Of a stretch of DNA of 64,000 nucleotides, positions 17,401 through 25,350 are shown piece by piece (the stretch's first letter is position 1; the number at the start of each line of letters is the position of its first letter). A model generated the notes under the pieces. The model did no database searches. It was given only the letters and a program-made list of their open reading frames with translations, and was not told the origin of the DNA. A program made the position numbers and the translations under genes. The stretch spans positions 2,356,001 through 2,420,000 of the forward strand of contig NC_014414.1 of the NCBI RefSeq assembly GCF_000152825.2, read 5' to 3'. Origin of the DNA: Parvularcula bermudensis HTCC2503. Lineage in GTDB: Bacteria > Pseudomonadota > Alphaproteobacteria > Caulobacterales > Parvularculaceae.

Positions 17401-19013
17401 TCGGAGGCCACGCGACCGAGGGTTTGAACGGATAGGTCTCCCTCGCCGCTCTGGTCAGCGAGGATACCGACATTCACCGCAAGGATACTCTCTGCACTGA
17501 TAGAGAGAGAGCCGCTTTCAAAGGACTGAGCCAAAATGCCGACATCACTCGCGGTAATCGGTCCCGTGGCGGTGATGGTGGTATCGCCCTGTCCCTCGTG
17601 GGTAGCATCGATCCCGATATCGCCGCTGATCGCGCCATCAGCGGCAATACTGATATCACCTAACCCGGCATGCTCCGCCTCGATGCCTGAACCAATATTA
17701 CTGCCGTCACTATCGCCGACAAGGTCTCCCTGGGCGGCAATAACAATATCACCGCTGGAGCTGATCGAGTTGATATTAGCCTCAATCGCATTGTCCGCAG
17801 CAGAAACAAGACCGGTCGTGGTAATCAGGACCGATCCATCACCGTTATGAGATCCTTCTACACCATCATTGTCGGCTGCAATGACATCAGCATTCGCTGT
17901 AAGAACGATGTCCCCCGTGCCATCGTGACTGGTCTCTATTCCATCCTGAGCCGCGTCAACAAGGGCATTGGTGATGACAACAATGTTCCCGGTCCCGTCG
18001 TGATCGACCTCGATCCCTTCGTTGCCGCCTTCAAGGAGTGTCCGGACAATATCGTTCGTTGTCACGACCACGTCGCCGACGCCGTTGTGGTCAATATCGA
18101 AACCGTCACCGCTCGTTGATGTCACCGCACCATTCGTCGTAATAATGATCGAGCCCGTGCCTTCGTGGTCGACGTCAAAAGCGTCACCCACTGATGTCAC
18201 CTCGCCATTGACGATGGCGGTAAAATCACCAACGCCGAGAAGCTGTGCACTGATCGCTTCTGCGTTACTGTTGTCGGCGACAACATCTTCCACGATGAGG
18301 GAAATATCGGATGTCGCATCGACATTTGTATCGATTTCGATCGCTGCACTCTCGGCATCGATCCCATTCGTGCTTATTGTTCCTGTCGAGACGAAATTGA
18401 CCGCTCCGCCCCCTTCGCTCGCCGTGATGACGACTGCCGATATGTCGTTATCCTCAGCAAGCGCACGAACGTCGGCAACGGAAGCGTTGATGGCGCCGGC
18501 GCCATTCTGCCCTATCACCAGGCCGGCTGTGTCCCCGGAAATTTCCCCTTCACTCACAAAGTCGATGCCGCCTTCGCCGCTATTTGAAAGGACGACGGCA
18601 ATGTCCTCGCCCAGAATTTGCGATCCAGCGTTCACCAGATCGAACGACTGACCGAGAGGGCCGGAACTATCTAACTGAACAGTGGTCTCGGTACTGAAAA
18701 AAATCGCTGGGAGTTCGGCATTGCCTGCTGTGACCGCCACATTGTCGACATCAATGAACAAGGCATCGATGACGGCATCAGAAAGGCAGGTAACATTGTC
18801 ACCAGGAGCGGCAATTGTGCCGATCGGACCATCGGACACACACTGAGCCGGGAGATTTTGGGCCGCTGCGCCCGGCACAATAACCCCGGGAAGCGCGGAA
18901 ATGATTGCCGTTGCGGAGGCAGCGAGAAGGAACCGATTAAGAGAAGGCGATCGCAGCCTATCTGCAGGTTGTCTGTTGCCGGATGCGGTGAAGGTGGAAG
19001 TAGTGATAGCCAT
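14490..19013 (-). CDS. Large autotransporter (type Va) with repetitive beta-helix passenger
   Basis: About 1,507 residues. The ATG at 19013 gives a long signal peptide ending near GAAAQN. The passenger is acidic, almost free of Lys, and built from degenerate repeats of about 30 residues of the form xHDGTGxIxVxTNxxVxAxxDGIE, as expected for stacked beta-helix rungs. A Gly/Asn-rich stretch and a GTLTVDGDVTFGSNSVFVVE segment precede a C-terminal beta-barrel of about 270 residues. The barrel begins around LWGAAERFSLD and ends in the aromatic terminus LSFTQRF, which BamA recognises. It is likely a surface-exposed adhesin. It is monocistronic, with its own terminator. An earlier ATG at 19085 lacks support. 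Confidence 0.9.
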   Translation of the reverse strand: MAITTSTFTASGNRQPADRLRSPSLNRFLLAASATAIISALPGVIVPGAAAQNLPAQCVSDGPIGTIAAPGDNVTCLSDAVIDALFIDVDNVAVTAGNAELPAIFFSTETTVQLDSSGPLGQSFDLVNAGSQILGEDIAVVLSNSGEGGIDFVSEGEISGDTAGLVIGQNGAGAINASVADVRALAEDNDISAVVITASEGGGAVNFVSTGTISTNGIDAESAAIEIDTNVDATSDISLIVEDVVADNSNAEAISAQLLGVGDFTAIVNGEVTSVGDAFDVDHEGTGSIIITTNGAVTSTSGDGFDIDHNGVGDVVVTTNDIVRTLLEGGNEGIEVDHDGTGNIVVITNALVDAAQDGIETSHDGTGDIVLTANADVIAADNDGVEGSHNGDGSVLITTTGLVSAADNAIEANINSISSSGDIVIAAQGDLVGDSDGSNIGSGIEAEHAGLGDISIAADGAISGDIGIDATHEGQGDTTITATGPITASDVGILAQSFESGSLSISAESILAVNVGILADQSGEGDLSVQTLGRVASEGIALDVNHFGTGDTFIDAQGELSGTIGVLAAANGSLTISTADIDAEQTAISANLFGQGDLSITTSGDITSAESRGIDAEVFDDGNVRIVTDGLVSGLGDAIFVKNNGAGDTTIITNGDVIGGDEGIQAFGNDNGDILIIANGNVTGGTEIGQHGINADHDEIGNISVEAHGIVTAGDRGIEAEHSGVGDISVTTTGSVRGDFVGVFANHEGEGQVTLDISGDIEGGVEAIFVENVNRQVVVVDPEAEAPAPANTDVSITMSGSAIGDAGEGIFARQGTDGDLSIVATGDVIGAAEGNTDNVDAITAINDGTGSTFVDVAGLVDGRTSWGIDVTTVAGSEVFVRNGAVVTGPAGSVIDRSVDASMALTLEAGGTLDGRVFFLGGDDVFNDQGGSFTTAFGGDGNDTVNFSGAARTLVNSGGVDDSLQQFEVFTFNGEGITLEGVHQGLTQVSFNAGANVLDGTLEAALVEVAAGTSFTARDGSLIVGDFVNDGLLNVGNSPGTLTVDGDVTFGSNSVFVVEIDNTGFDQIISAGDVVLDGQLQTDISGSLNFGANDVRIIDANGVISGSFVDVDFENGLLISNDLILDEANADLILRTFLAAASDIDGLAENAANAGDALITTLTLDEVNDDLLTLITAIGAIDDAAVLNDALTQLTPEALDISARTVLAAQDSLLAAVRQNNRDAVSGEHNLWGAAERFSLDKDEDPEFQGFSGDADRLAFGVSGYQAGPVRLGAAVGYTSFDGEQDSSLADHVDGELFQLAASMEAPVTMLGTSGNLNVLVGVATGEQNLTMVTAEPISDRLTQQAASSDVSSVDAQAALSVALYKQGNLSIDPFVGVGVSSMEIDGFEIGEGQATALSVEDASFTRGEIAIGTTVSYAVADTLNAHARLAGVHYFGDTQHTFVSRFSEPTAFDGPFETNGEEVSSQFEFEGGLTTEIRPGGRLSVNSSAQLGTVSSVGLGLSFTQRF

Positions 19014-19237
19014 TTTCAGCTCTTGACCTCTAAATATCCGCAGGCCCGAAAGGTCGGAGGCCCTCCCCCGTTTCGGCCTGCTCAAAAGGTCAGTCGCGAG
19101 CCCAGGGGGATTGGTTCAAAAAAATTGCGCGGCTGATGCGGCTGTTCATCGGCGGGGAGCCGGGAACGCGATCACCGAGCATGGCAGGCCTAGGCGCGCA
19201 TGACCGACAGCGCTGGGTGACCAGCGCAGCGCATTAA

Positions 19238-19260
19238 AAAAGGGGCCGTCGGCCCCTTTT
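19238..19260 (-). terminator. Strong rho-independent terminator downstream of yceI
   Basis: The hairpin AAAAGGGGCC-GTC-GGCCCCTTTT has a ten-base-pair stem and a three-base loop, flanked on the minus-strand exit side by further T residues. It lies 30 bases after the yceI stop and insulates the autotransporter promoter. The symmetric A/T flanks could make it work in both directions. Confidence 0.85.
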
Positions 19261-19289
19261 CTGAACAATCATTTGCGCGAAGGAAAACT

Positions 19290-19913
19290 TTAAGGGGTTC
19301 CGAGCACCCCGCGGAAACTCAGCTGCACCTCGTCGCGCACGACACCGCGCAACCCGGTCATGCCAAAATCAGATCGGCTGACCGTCACCTGACCATTAAA
19401 TCCCACCTCATGATGAGGACATTGGTTCAAGCCATCACAGCCGAGCTTGACCTCCAGCACCGCGGGCCGCGTGACCCCCTTGATTGTGATTGTGCCTTCG
19501 ACGCGGCCTAGACCTTCGCCCTCGAACCCGGCGAGGGACCCCTGAAACCGCGCTTCGGGATGACGCTCAACATCGAACCAGGCCTCGCTCATCAGCATAT
19601 GATTATAGCCACGATTGCCGGTCTCCACCGAGGCCAGATTGACGGCTGCGTCGATATCGATCCGGTCATTCCCGGCGTCGACGATCGCCACCGTTCCACC
19701 GAAATGCTCGAAGTTTCCGCGGACGTTCGGAAGACCCACAGGCTTTGCGGTAAATTCCACAACGGCCCCTTCGGGGGCGAGAGTGTAGTGCTGCGTTGGA
19801 AGCTCTCTCAGGGCCTCCATCGTCAGCGAGCTTGCCGGCGGCGCATTAAGGGTCGCACACGCCGATAACAGCGCGGCCGATATGACGAGGAACTGACGGG
19901 AGGGGGTGAACAT
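19290..19913 (-). CDS. YceI-family periplasmic lipoprotein
   Basis: A 207-residue member of the YceI lipocalin-like family, which binds isoprenoid-type lipids in the periplasm. Features: an N-terminal lipoprotein signal with LLSAC, then the YceI pattern AKPVGLPNVRGNFEHFGGTV, FDVERHPEARFQG and VEGTITIKGVTRPAVLEV. The C-terminal part HHEVGFNGQVTVSRSDFGM matches the family end. I chose the ATG at 19913 because GGAG lies ten bases upstream and the signal peptide then starts properly; longer frames start at 19928 and 19940. It is a single gene followed by a strong terminator. Confidence 0.88.
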   Translation of the reverse strand: MFTPSRQFLVISAALLSACATLNAPPASSLTMEALRELPTQHYTLAPEGAVVEFTAKPVGLPNVRGNFEHFGGTVAIVDAGNDRIDIDAAVNLASVETGNRGYNHMLMSEAWFDVERHPEARFQGSLAGFEGEGLGRVEGTITIKGVTRPAVLEVKLGCDGLNQCPHHEVGFNGQVTVSRSDFGMTGLRGVVRDEVQLSFRGVLGTP

Positions 19914-20071
19914 GGGGATATACTCCATTGTGAAAGCCAATATCCCTCAGTCGCCGTGACTGTCCCTCCGGTTCAAAATTTGTCTTCGCTGATGACGGCA
20001 AGCACGGCTCACAGATATGCCGGTTATGGTGGGCCGGCGCGTCCCTCGTCACATTTTGAGGAAGGCCGCTC

Positions 20072-21253
20072 TCACAAGCCGCAGCTTTCCCTCGCGGATA
20101 ACAACCCCGCACCATAGACCTCATCGTGACCCTCCTCTCCAAGATCGAGGGCTGTCTCCATCAGCGCGGCTGGAAGAATGGTTTCGGGATGCGCCGCCGA
20201 TCGCCAGCGCTCATCCGACGCTAATTGGGCGGTGACAAAGGGGACCGCAAACGATGTCCCCGTTCTGACCCTATACCCCCCTTTGAGGGGGATAGCGACG
20301 TCGACGCCGGGCGCCGCGATATCGATATGCGCCCCACGAACGGCTTTGCGATAGATCCGAAGATCGGCATCGACGGCGGTCACGGCAACAACCTGCCGAA
20401 AGGCGGCGGGATAGCGCGGATCGACTTTCGGTCCGTCATTGCCGGCCGCCGCGACGATCACCATCCCCTGGGCCGCCACGCGCTGAATGCCCCGGTCGAG
20501 GATTTTGTTATAGGGCCCCGCAAGACTGATATTAACGATGCGAACGCCTTCATCCGCCAACCAATCAAAGGCTTGCATGAGGTCATCCACGCCCGCCGCC
20601 TCAGTTTCGGAATCGGCATGGATGACGACGGCATTATAAAGGTCGACATCGCGCAACCTGCCCTCGCCAACAATCAGGGCCGCGAGGGCCGTGCCATGCG
20701 CTGTGGTGGGGGCGTTCGCCTGAGGCGTTTTCGCGCCGAAAGACGCCGCCCTAATCGTCGCGGACCAGTCTTCGGCCATCGTCGTGTCGATTGCCGTGTC
20801 GATGATTCCGACTTTGACGAATGCTCGGCAGCCTTCATGGGGCCACCCGATCACCCGCGCGGGAAAGCTCTCCCAGTCATCCGTGGCGGCCTGCAGACGG
20901 TAGGCATGATTGACGCCTGCGGAGGCCTCCGGCTCGATGCTTTCGACCTCGCGGATGGCAGCGCCGCCGGACATCCCTTCGGGAATGATCAGGGTCAGCA
21001 TGTAAAGGTTCAGCCCCGATAACGTCTCCTGCCCCCTTACACGGTAGCCACGGCGCTCAACCTCACGGCTCAGCGTTGTCAGTGCCGTTTGCGTATTGAC
21101 CAGCACAATCAATTCACGATCGTCGACCACATCATCCGCATGCGCCTCGACGACCGTCTGGGGCGGCAGGTCGAGGGAATAGGTCTCACAGGCTGGGAGG
21201 ACAGCCAGCGCAAGGAGGCCTGCAGCAACACCACTGATCATTTGCGGTTTCAT
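20072..21253 (-). CDS. Subtilisin-like (S8) serine protease lipoprotein
   Basis: A 393-residue subtilase. A lipoprotein signal ends at Cys22 (AVLPAC). Residues about 47-120 form a propeptide-like beta-alpha-beta domain. The catalytic domain carries Asp152 (VGIIDTAID), His186 (TAHGTALAAL), the oxyanion Asn272 (AAAGNDGP) and Ser334 (RTGTSFAVPFV), so the triad is complete. It should act in the periplasm or at an envelope face. It lies 46 bases downstream of the porin gene in one unit, next to a convergent ECF sigma/anti-sigma pair. That setting suggests a role in, or control by, envelope signalling; this is inference. Confidence 0.9.
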   Translation of the reverse strand: MKPQMISGVAAGLLALAVLPACETYSLDLPPQTVVEAHADDVVDDRELIVLVNTQTALTTLSREVERRGYRVRGQETLSGLNLYMLTLIIPEGMSGGAAIREVESIEPEASAGVNHAYRLQAATDDWESFPARVIGWPHEGCRAFVKVGIIDTAIDTTMAEDWSATIRAASFGAKTPQANAPTTAHGTALAALIVGEGRLRDVDLYNAVVIHADSETEAAGVDDLMQAFDWLADEGVRIVNISLAGPYNKILDRGIQRVAAQGMVIVAAAGNDGPKVDPRYPAAFRQVVAVTAVDADLRIYRKAVRGAHIDIAAPGVDVAIPLKGGYRVRTGTSFAVPFVTAQLASDERWRSAAHPETILPAALMETALDLGEEGHDEVYGAGLLSARESCGL

Positions 21254-21299
21254 CGCCTTTGTTCCTTCTCCCCCTTTGTCGGCCACCGGTCGAGAAAGT

Positions 21300-22493
21300 T
21301 CAAAATTGCCTTGCCGCCGTCAGCCACAATCTTCGTTGATCGCTGCCGAAGCCTTTCTCCTCGTACCGGGCAAAGTCGATACCGAAGCCAATGTCGCCGA
21401 TCTTCGCGTTGAATGAAGCGCTCCATTCCTGCCCATAGGATCGCCCGTCGCGCGCTGCGGCAAAGTCGCTCCAGCTGATAGCCAGCGTGACGCCCCGCGC
21501 AGGGCCGATTTGGCCCAATGCCGCTGAGGTCGCCACCAACCATTCCCGCACGCCATCGGGCGGCGTCACGGCAAAGACATCCGTCATCCCCTGGAATTTG
21601 TGGTTCGTGCCCAGCGGCGTCTGAAAGGCGGCGGTACCGTCGTAGGAGCCCAGGCTCTCGTACCGATACCGCGCACTGAACGCCCCAACACGGCCACGGA
21701 AACCGACCAAGGCATAGGCGGCATCGCCCGCCTGTCCGTCCTGCGTCTGCTCGGCCGCTGCGGCCTCCCAATCAATCCCGACATCATCATGATCGGCTCG
21801 GCCAGCCAGTCGCACGCCGGTGGTCAAACTTTCGGTTGCCGGGCCATCGTCGACGGCGAAATCAAGGGCATAGAGGAAGGTCGTCGCTTGTCCAAGGCGT
21901 GTCGCCACACTCATATTCACAAGGGTGTTCTCGCCTTCAAGCGGGCCATGGGCAGATGCCGACCCCAAGAAACTGTTCACCTGCCAAACATAACTGATAT
22001 CGGCGTTCCATCCCGGACGCGGCGACCAGGACAGCCGCGCGGCATCATAGGTCTGCTCATTCTGGCGGAAGCCCACCCTACCGACGAAGCGTTCGTCATC
22101 GAGGGCGATGTGCTGACGCCCCAAAGTGAGATCCAGGCCCTCGGCAGCCTTGTACAGAAGCTGAGCCCTGTTGACCTCCAGGGTCTCCCGGTCGGGGATA
22201 ACCGGCTGGAAGGCCCTCACCTCTGTGCCGTCGGCATAGTCATCGCCCAGAGCGGCCACCCCTTCGGCCTCCACCAAAGCCCATAGCGTGGGGGACAGGG
22301 CCGCTTCGATCGAAGCTCTCGCAGCGAGCGTGACAGCAAGGCTTTCCTCTCGGAAGGCCTCATCGTCCACCTGTTCGAGACGCAGGCGGGCATCCCCGTT
22401 CAGTCGTGGTGTGAGGGTCTGCGCCATGGCCGGCGTGAAGAGCGCCATAGCTGAGCCGAAGGCGGCAATCGCACGCCCCCTACGCCGCGCCAT
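21300..22493 (-). CDS. Alginate-export-type outer-membrane porin
   Basis: A 397-residue protein with a signal peptide (ending AMAQ) followed by repeated amphipathic beta-strands and an aromatic C-terminus (WLTAARQF), typical of a 16-18-strand outer-membrane barrel. Segments such as RAQLLYKAAEGLDLTLGRQ and SWSPRPGWNADISYVW fit the alginate_exp/AlgE-like family. The frame is open far upstream (to 23540), but that part is antisense to the anti-sigma and sigma genes. Function is probably carbohydrate or small-solute passage. It is divergent from the anti-sigma gene and leads the unit porin-protease. Confidence 0.75.
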   Translation of the reverse strand: MARRRGRAIAAFGSAMALFTPAMAQTLTPRLNGDARLRLEQVDDEAFREESLAVTLAARASIEAALSPTLWALVEAEGVAALGDDYADGTEVRAFQPVIPDRETLEVNRAQLLYKAAEGLDLTLGRQHIALDDERFVGRVGFRQNEQTYDAARLSWSPRPGWNADISYVWQVNSFLGSASAHGPLEGENTLVNMSVATRLGQATTFLYALDFAVDDGPATESLTTGVRLAGRADHDDVGIDWEAAAAEQTQDGQAGDAAYALVGFRGRVGAFSARYRYESLGSYDGTAAFQTPLGTNHKFQGMTDVFAVTPPDGVREWLVATSAALGQIGPARGVTLAISWSDFAAARDGRSYGQEWSASFNAKIGDIGFGIDFARYEEKGFGSDQRRLWLTAARQF

Positions 22494-22592
22494 GGATCTA
22501 AGTTTGAACCCTTTGCCCTTAACCGGCGACCGATATAGGACAAAGGTCGATGGCATCACCGAACGCGCATCATCGGCCGGAAGGAGCCTCTT

Positions 22593-23174
22593 ATGTCGGA
22601 CGATCCCATTACGGAAGAAGAACTTCAGGCCTTTGCGCATGGCCGACTGGCGGGAGACCAGGCAGATACCTTGCGCCAGCGCATCGAACAAGACCCGGAG
22701 TTGCGGGCACAAGTGGCGATGATCCGGCAACTTGCCGATGATCCGATGTGCGATCACCCCTTCCCCGGAGAATTTGGCTGGGCGAGGCTGACCCGCGCGA
22801 TGGACGCTGAGGACAGAAGGTTGCACACCGTCCCGGTGTGGCAAAAGCCCATTCCTCTGTGGCAGGCGGTCGCGGGCGTAGCCGCCGCCTTTGTCCTCTG
22901 GCAGGTCGGCAGCACCACTATGGTCGGACCGAGCGAGGGTCGCTATCAAACCGCGAGTGGAGACGCGATGAGCATAGCAACCCTCCGCGTTCGTATCGAT
23001 GATAAGATGACAATCGGTGAGTTGAACGACCTTCTCCAAGAAATCGATGCGGTCGTGATCGACGGGCCCGGGGCCAGCGGCCTTTACCAGCTGTCCTTTG
23101 TCGACGAGGCTTCCCGTCAAGCCGCTCTCCCCACCCTCAAGGCGGCGACGAAGCGGGTACAGATTATTGAGTGA
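22593..23174 (+). CDS. Membrane-anchored anti-sigma factor with propeptide-like periplasmic domain
   Basis: A 193-residue protein with an acidic N-terminal cytoplasmic part (ITEEELQAFAHGRLAGDQAD, typical of RsiW/ChrR-like anti-sigma factors) and a single TM segment at about residues 90-106. Its periplasmic domain (130-193) has predicted beta-alpha-beta-beta-alpha-beta order with GPGASGLYQLSF in the centre. That arrangement resembles the propeptide or inhibitor domain of subtilases, including the one two genes away. No zinc-finger HxxxCxxC is present. It converges on the ECF sigma gene with a seven-base gap. It probably holds that sigma factor at the membrane. Confidence 0.75.
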   Translation: MSDDPITEEELQAFAHGRLAGDQADTLRQRIEQDPELRAQVAMIRQLADDPMCDHPFPGEFGWARLTRAMDAEDRRLHTVPVWQKPIPLWQAVAGVAAAFVLWQVGSTTMVGPSEGRYQTASGDAMSIATLRVRIDDKMTIGELNDLLQEIDAVVIDGPGASGLYQLSFVDEASRQAALPTLKAATKRVQIIE

Positions 23175-23181
23175 TCGCTCC

Positions 23182-23733
23182 TTAGCCATGCGCCGTTTTA
23201 CCTGCCAAACAGTGCATAAGGAGCTTCTTGGCATGATGCAGACGGGTCTTGATCGTGCCGAGGGGGCAGGCCTCAATCTCGGCGATTTCATGGAGGGGCA
23301 GGTCACGGAAATAGGCGAGCTGTATCGCGGCACGGTGGTTTGGGCGTAACCTCTCAACGCATTCTCGCAGGTGGCGCGCATCCTCCAGGGTCGAGAGCAC
23401 GGTGTCCGGGCTCGGTGAGCCGTCGGGGATCGTCTCATCAGGCTCCGATAGGACCGTGCGTCCTGTACGCCGAAATCGGTCAATAGCCTTGTTCCGAGCA
23501 ATGCCGAACATCCAGGTCCGCGCTGAGGACCGTCCCTCAAACGTATCAGCGCGGCGCCAGATCTCCATCATCGTCTCCTGGAGGGCGTCTGCGGCTTCGT
23601 GGGCGTCGCGAAGACGGGTCTGGATAAATCGATGGATGTCGGGCCCATGTGTATCGTAAAGTACCCGCATCGCGTCCCGATCGCCCCCACCGATCCGCTT
23701 CAGCAACACCGCCGCTTCGTCGGTCTCAGGCAT
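23182..23733 (-). CDS. ECF-type RNA polymerase sigma factor
   Basis: A 183-residue sigma70-family group IV factor. Region 2 (VLYDTHGPDIHRFIQTRLRD through ARTWMFGIARNKAIDRFRR) and region 4 (LRPNHRAAIQLAYFRDLPL, then a helix-turn-helix ending CPLGTIKTRLHHAKKLL) are both complete. The likely anti-sigma factor is encoded tail to tail on the other strand. The divergent porin-protease unit is a candidate target. The start ATG has no strong Shine-Dalgarno. Confidence 0.92.
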   Translation of the reverse strand: MPETDEAAVLLKRIGGGDRDAMRVLYDTHGPDIHRFIQTRLRDAHEAADALQETMMEIWRRADTFEGRSSARTWMFGIARNKAIDRFRRTGRTVLSEPDETIPDGSPSPDTVLSTLEDARHLRECVERLRPNHRAAIQLAYFRDLPLHEIAEIEACPLGTIKTRLHHAKKLLMHCLAGKTAHG

Positions 23734-24469
23734 CAGATGTCACTCCACCCCTGAGCGTTTGCTCAGCTCGTCTGGCCCCGTTCCGCGCACTATAAGAGAA
23801 GTTCGATCTTTTGCAGCCCCCCAAAAGGGGCATTGAGGCTCGTGATGACGCGTGAGTGTACTCCCTCGGCGCGACGAATGCCGCGGGTCGCACCGCCGCT
23901 TCTGCTCCCGTCATCCGGCGCCTCGATGGGCACCCTGCCCACCGCTCAGTCCCCTATTAAGGGCGCCTGGGAATCTTTTCTATCGACCGAATGAAGGACG
24001 TAGATGACGATATTCTCATCCGACGATCAGAATACGCGCGCCCCCCTCCTCCCTCTCTTTCGAGACTCCTTCACACCGTCACGTCAGGCCGGGCGGAGGC
24101 TGAGAAGGTCCGACAGCCGCTTGAACGCATCGCCCGCCGTGCGGCGCCGGTGCGGGACCGGTTTATCGATCCATCTGACATCTCGGACGTACACCCCCCT
24201 CGTACTGGCCAACCGCCGGGATCAGTGTGCTAACATCTACCGAGCTGGTCTAAAATTTGGAGACGGACGAAGAGGCCAGCACGTATAATGTCTATGCGTC
24301 GACTGCTGGAACTTTTGGCCCACTTGGCGTGAATTTGCGGTTCCAGACCGAAGCAATCGGGGATGACAGCGAGGTAAGGCAAGCTGCGCATCGGACGGGG
24401 TGATAATGGTCGCCGAGGGCCCGGCCCAGCGTACCGAGCCGATCCTGTCGCGCTGTTTCTCTGGTGTTT
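23734..24469. other. Gene-poor region between the ECF sigma gene and the island
   Basis: These 736 bases contain no supported gene. The right part of the sigma promoter lies here. Frames of 62-94 codons are Arg/Pro-rich and look non-coding. One plus-strand stretch, about 24263-24403, reads ETDEEASTYNVYASTAGT... with protein-like composition but lacks a start codon, and could be a decayed fragment. Confidence 0.5.
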
Positions 24470-24516
24470 TGGTACCGCCTCCCCGGTTCGAACGGGGGAC
24501 CTCTTGATCCACAATC
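24470..24516 (-). repeat. Duplicated 3' end of tRNA-His (island att site, distal end)
   Basis: These 47 bases are identical to 33237-33283: the CCA end, T-arm, variable loop and anticodon arm of tRNA-His down to the anticodon loop. Both copies are in the same orientation, and identity stops abruptly at both ends. A truncated tRNA 3' end downstream of an intact tRNA gene is the usual scar of site-specific integration by a tyrosine recombinase. Confidence 0.9.
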
Positions 24517-24915
24517 GAAATTCAGGCGTTGCAGTACGCCGTCTACAAACCGTCCGATCCACCTAACCCATTGGTCTCCACTACGGTCGTTGATGGAAAG
24601 GATGGAAGGCCTTGGCTATCGGTTTGCTTCCGCTGTGCGCTATATGCGCGCTAAATTTCTGCTCGACCGGCACGCTTCGAAACGAGCACGATCGCGATCG
24701 TCCGCTTTGGGGCGATGGCGGTCGGGGCCTCAGGCCAAAAGAGACCGTCTACGATGTGACCCCGCCGCCCATCACGCTTCGATGTAACTGCTGCTCAAGC
24801 TACCTAGGGTCCACCACGGCTGCGAGATTCAATGAAAGCGCCTAACTGGTGTAGGGCCCAACTGATGACCGTTCGGACACAGGGAATGGAGCGTCAACTG
24901 AAACCCGGACGCAGC
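24517..24915. other. Gene-poor left end of the island
   Basis: There are 399 bases inside the distal att site with only short, unconvincing frames. This is a usual position for an integrase or cargo remnant, but I could not find recombinase motifs on either strand. Confidence 0.5.
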
Positions 24916-25302
24916 TCAATTCCCGATCGCTGGGCCCGTCTTCTGAAATCGCAAAAACGCCAGGATCAGGACGGCAGAACCAGTCACCTCCACGGCGATC
25001 ATGTTCAGCGGCAGTGATGCGCCGTGGAATTGCCAGGCAAAGATCCGCCCCAGCATCGCGATGGCGATGAGCGAAAGCGCCGGCAACAGCCAAACCCGCT
25101 TGCCCGTCAAAAGCGCTACCACCATGCATCCGCCCAAGACGAGGAAGAACGAGGCGAGATCGCCGATCTGCGTACTGAGTCCAGCATCACTCAGCAGCAT
25201 CATATCGAACTGTGTACTTACGGTCTCCGGCACGATCCACCAGCCAAGTCCCACAAGAAGGAACGAGGCGCCGTACGCGCCGACCAGGATCTTCAAGAGC
25301 AT
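24916..25302 (-). CDS. Small four-TM membrane protein, DUF4345-like
   Basis: A 128-residue protein with four hydrophobic segments (about 3-24, 47-66, 70-90 and 97-118), short loops and a C-terminal basic tail. The spacing resembles DUF4345 proteins, whose function is unknown. It is the last gene of the sulfatase island unit, 48 bases after the outer-membrane protein stop. It has no recognisable catalytic motif. Confidence 0.55.
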   Translation of the reverse strand: MLLKILVGAYGASFLLVGLGWWIVPETVSTQFDMMLLSDAGLSTQIGDLASFFLVLGGCMVVALLTGKRVWLLPALSLIAIAMLGRIFAWQFHGASLPLNMIAVEVTGSAVLILAFLRFQKTGPAIGN

Positions 25303-25350
25303 CGTTATTGCTGAAAGCCTCCGCCAATCGTTTGACGATCCGGGTCCGCC

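Noticed and set aside
24004-24288. 94-codon frame beginning MTIFSSDDQN
   Set aside because: Its composition becomes Arg-rich and shadow-like, it has no ribosome site, and it resembles no family I know.
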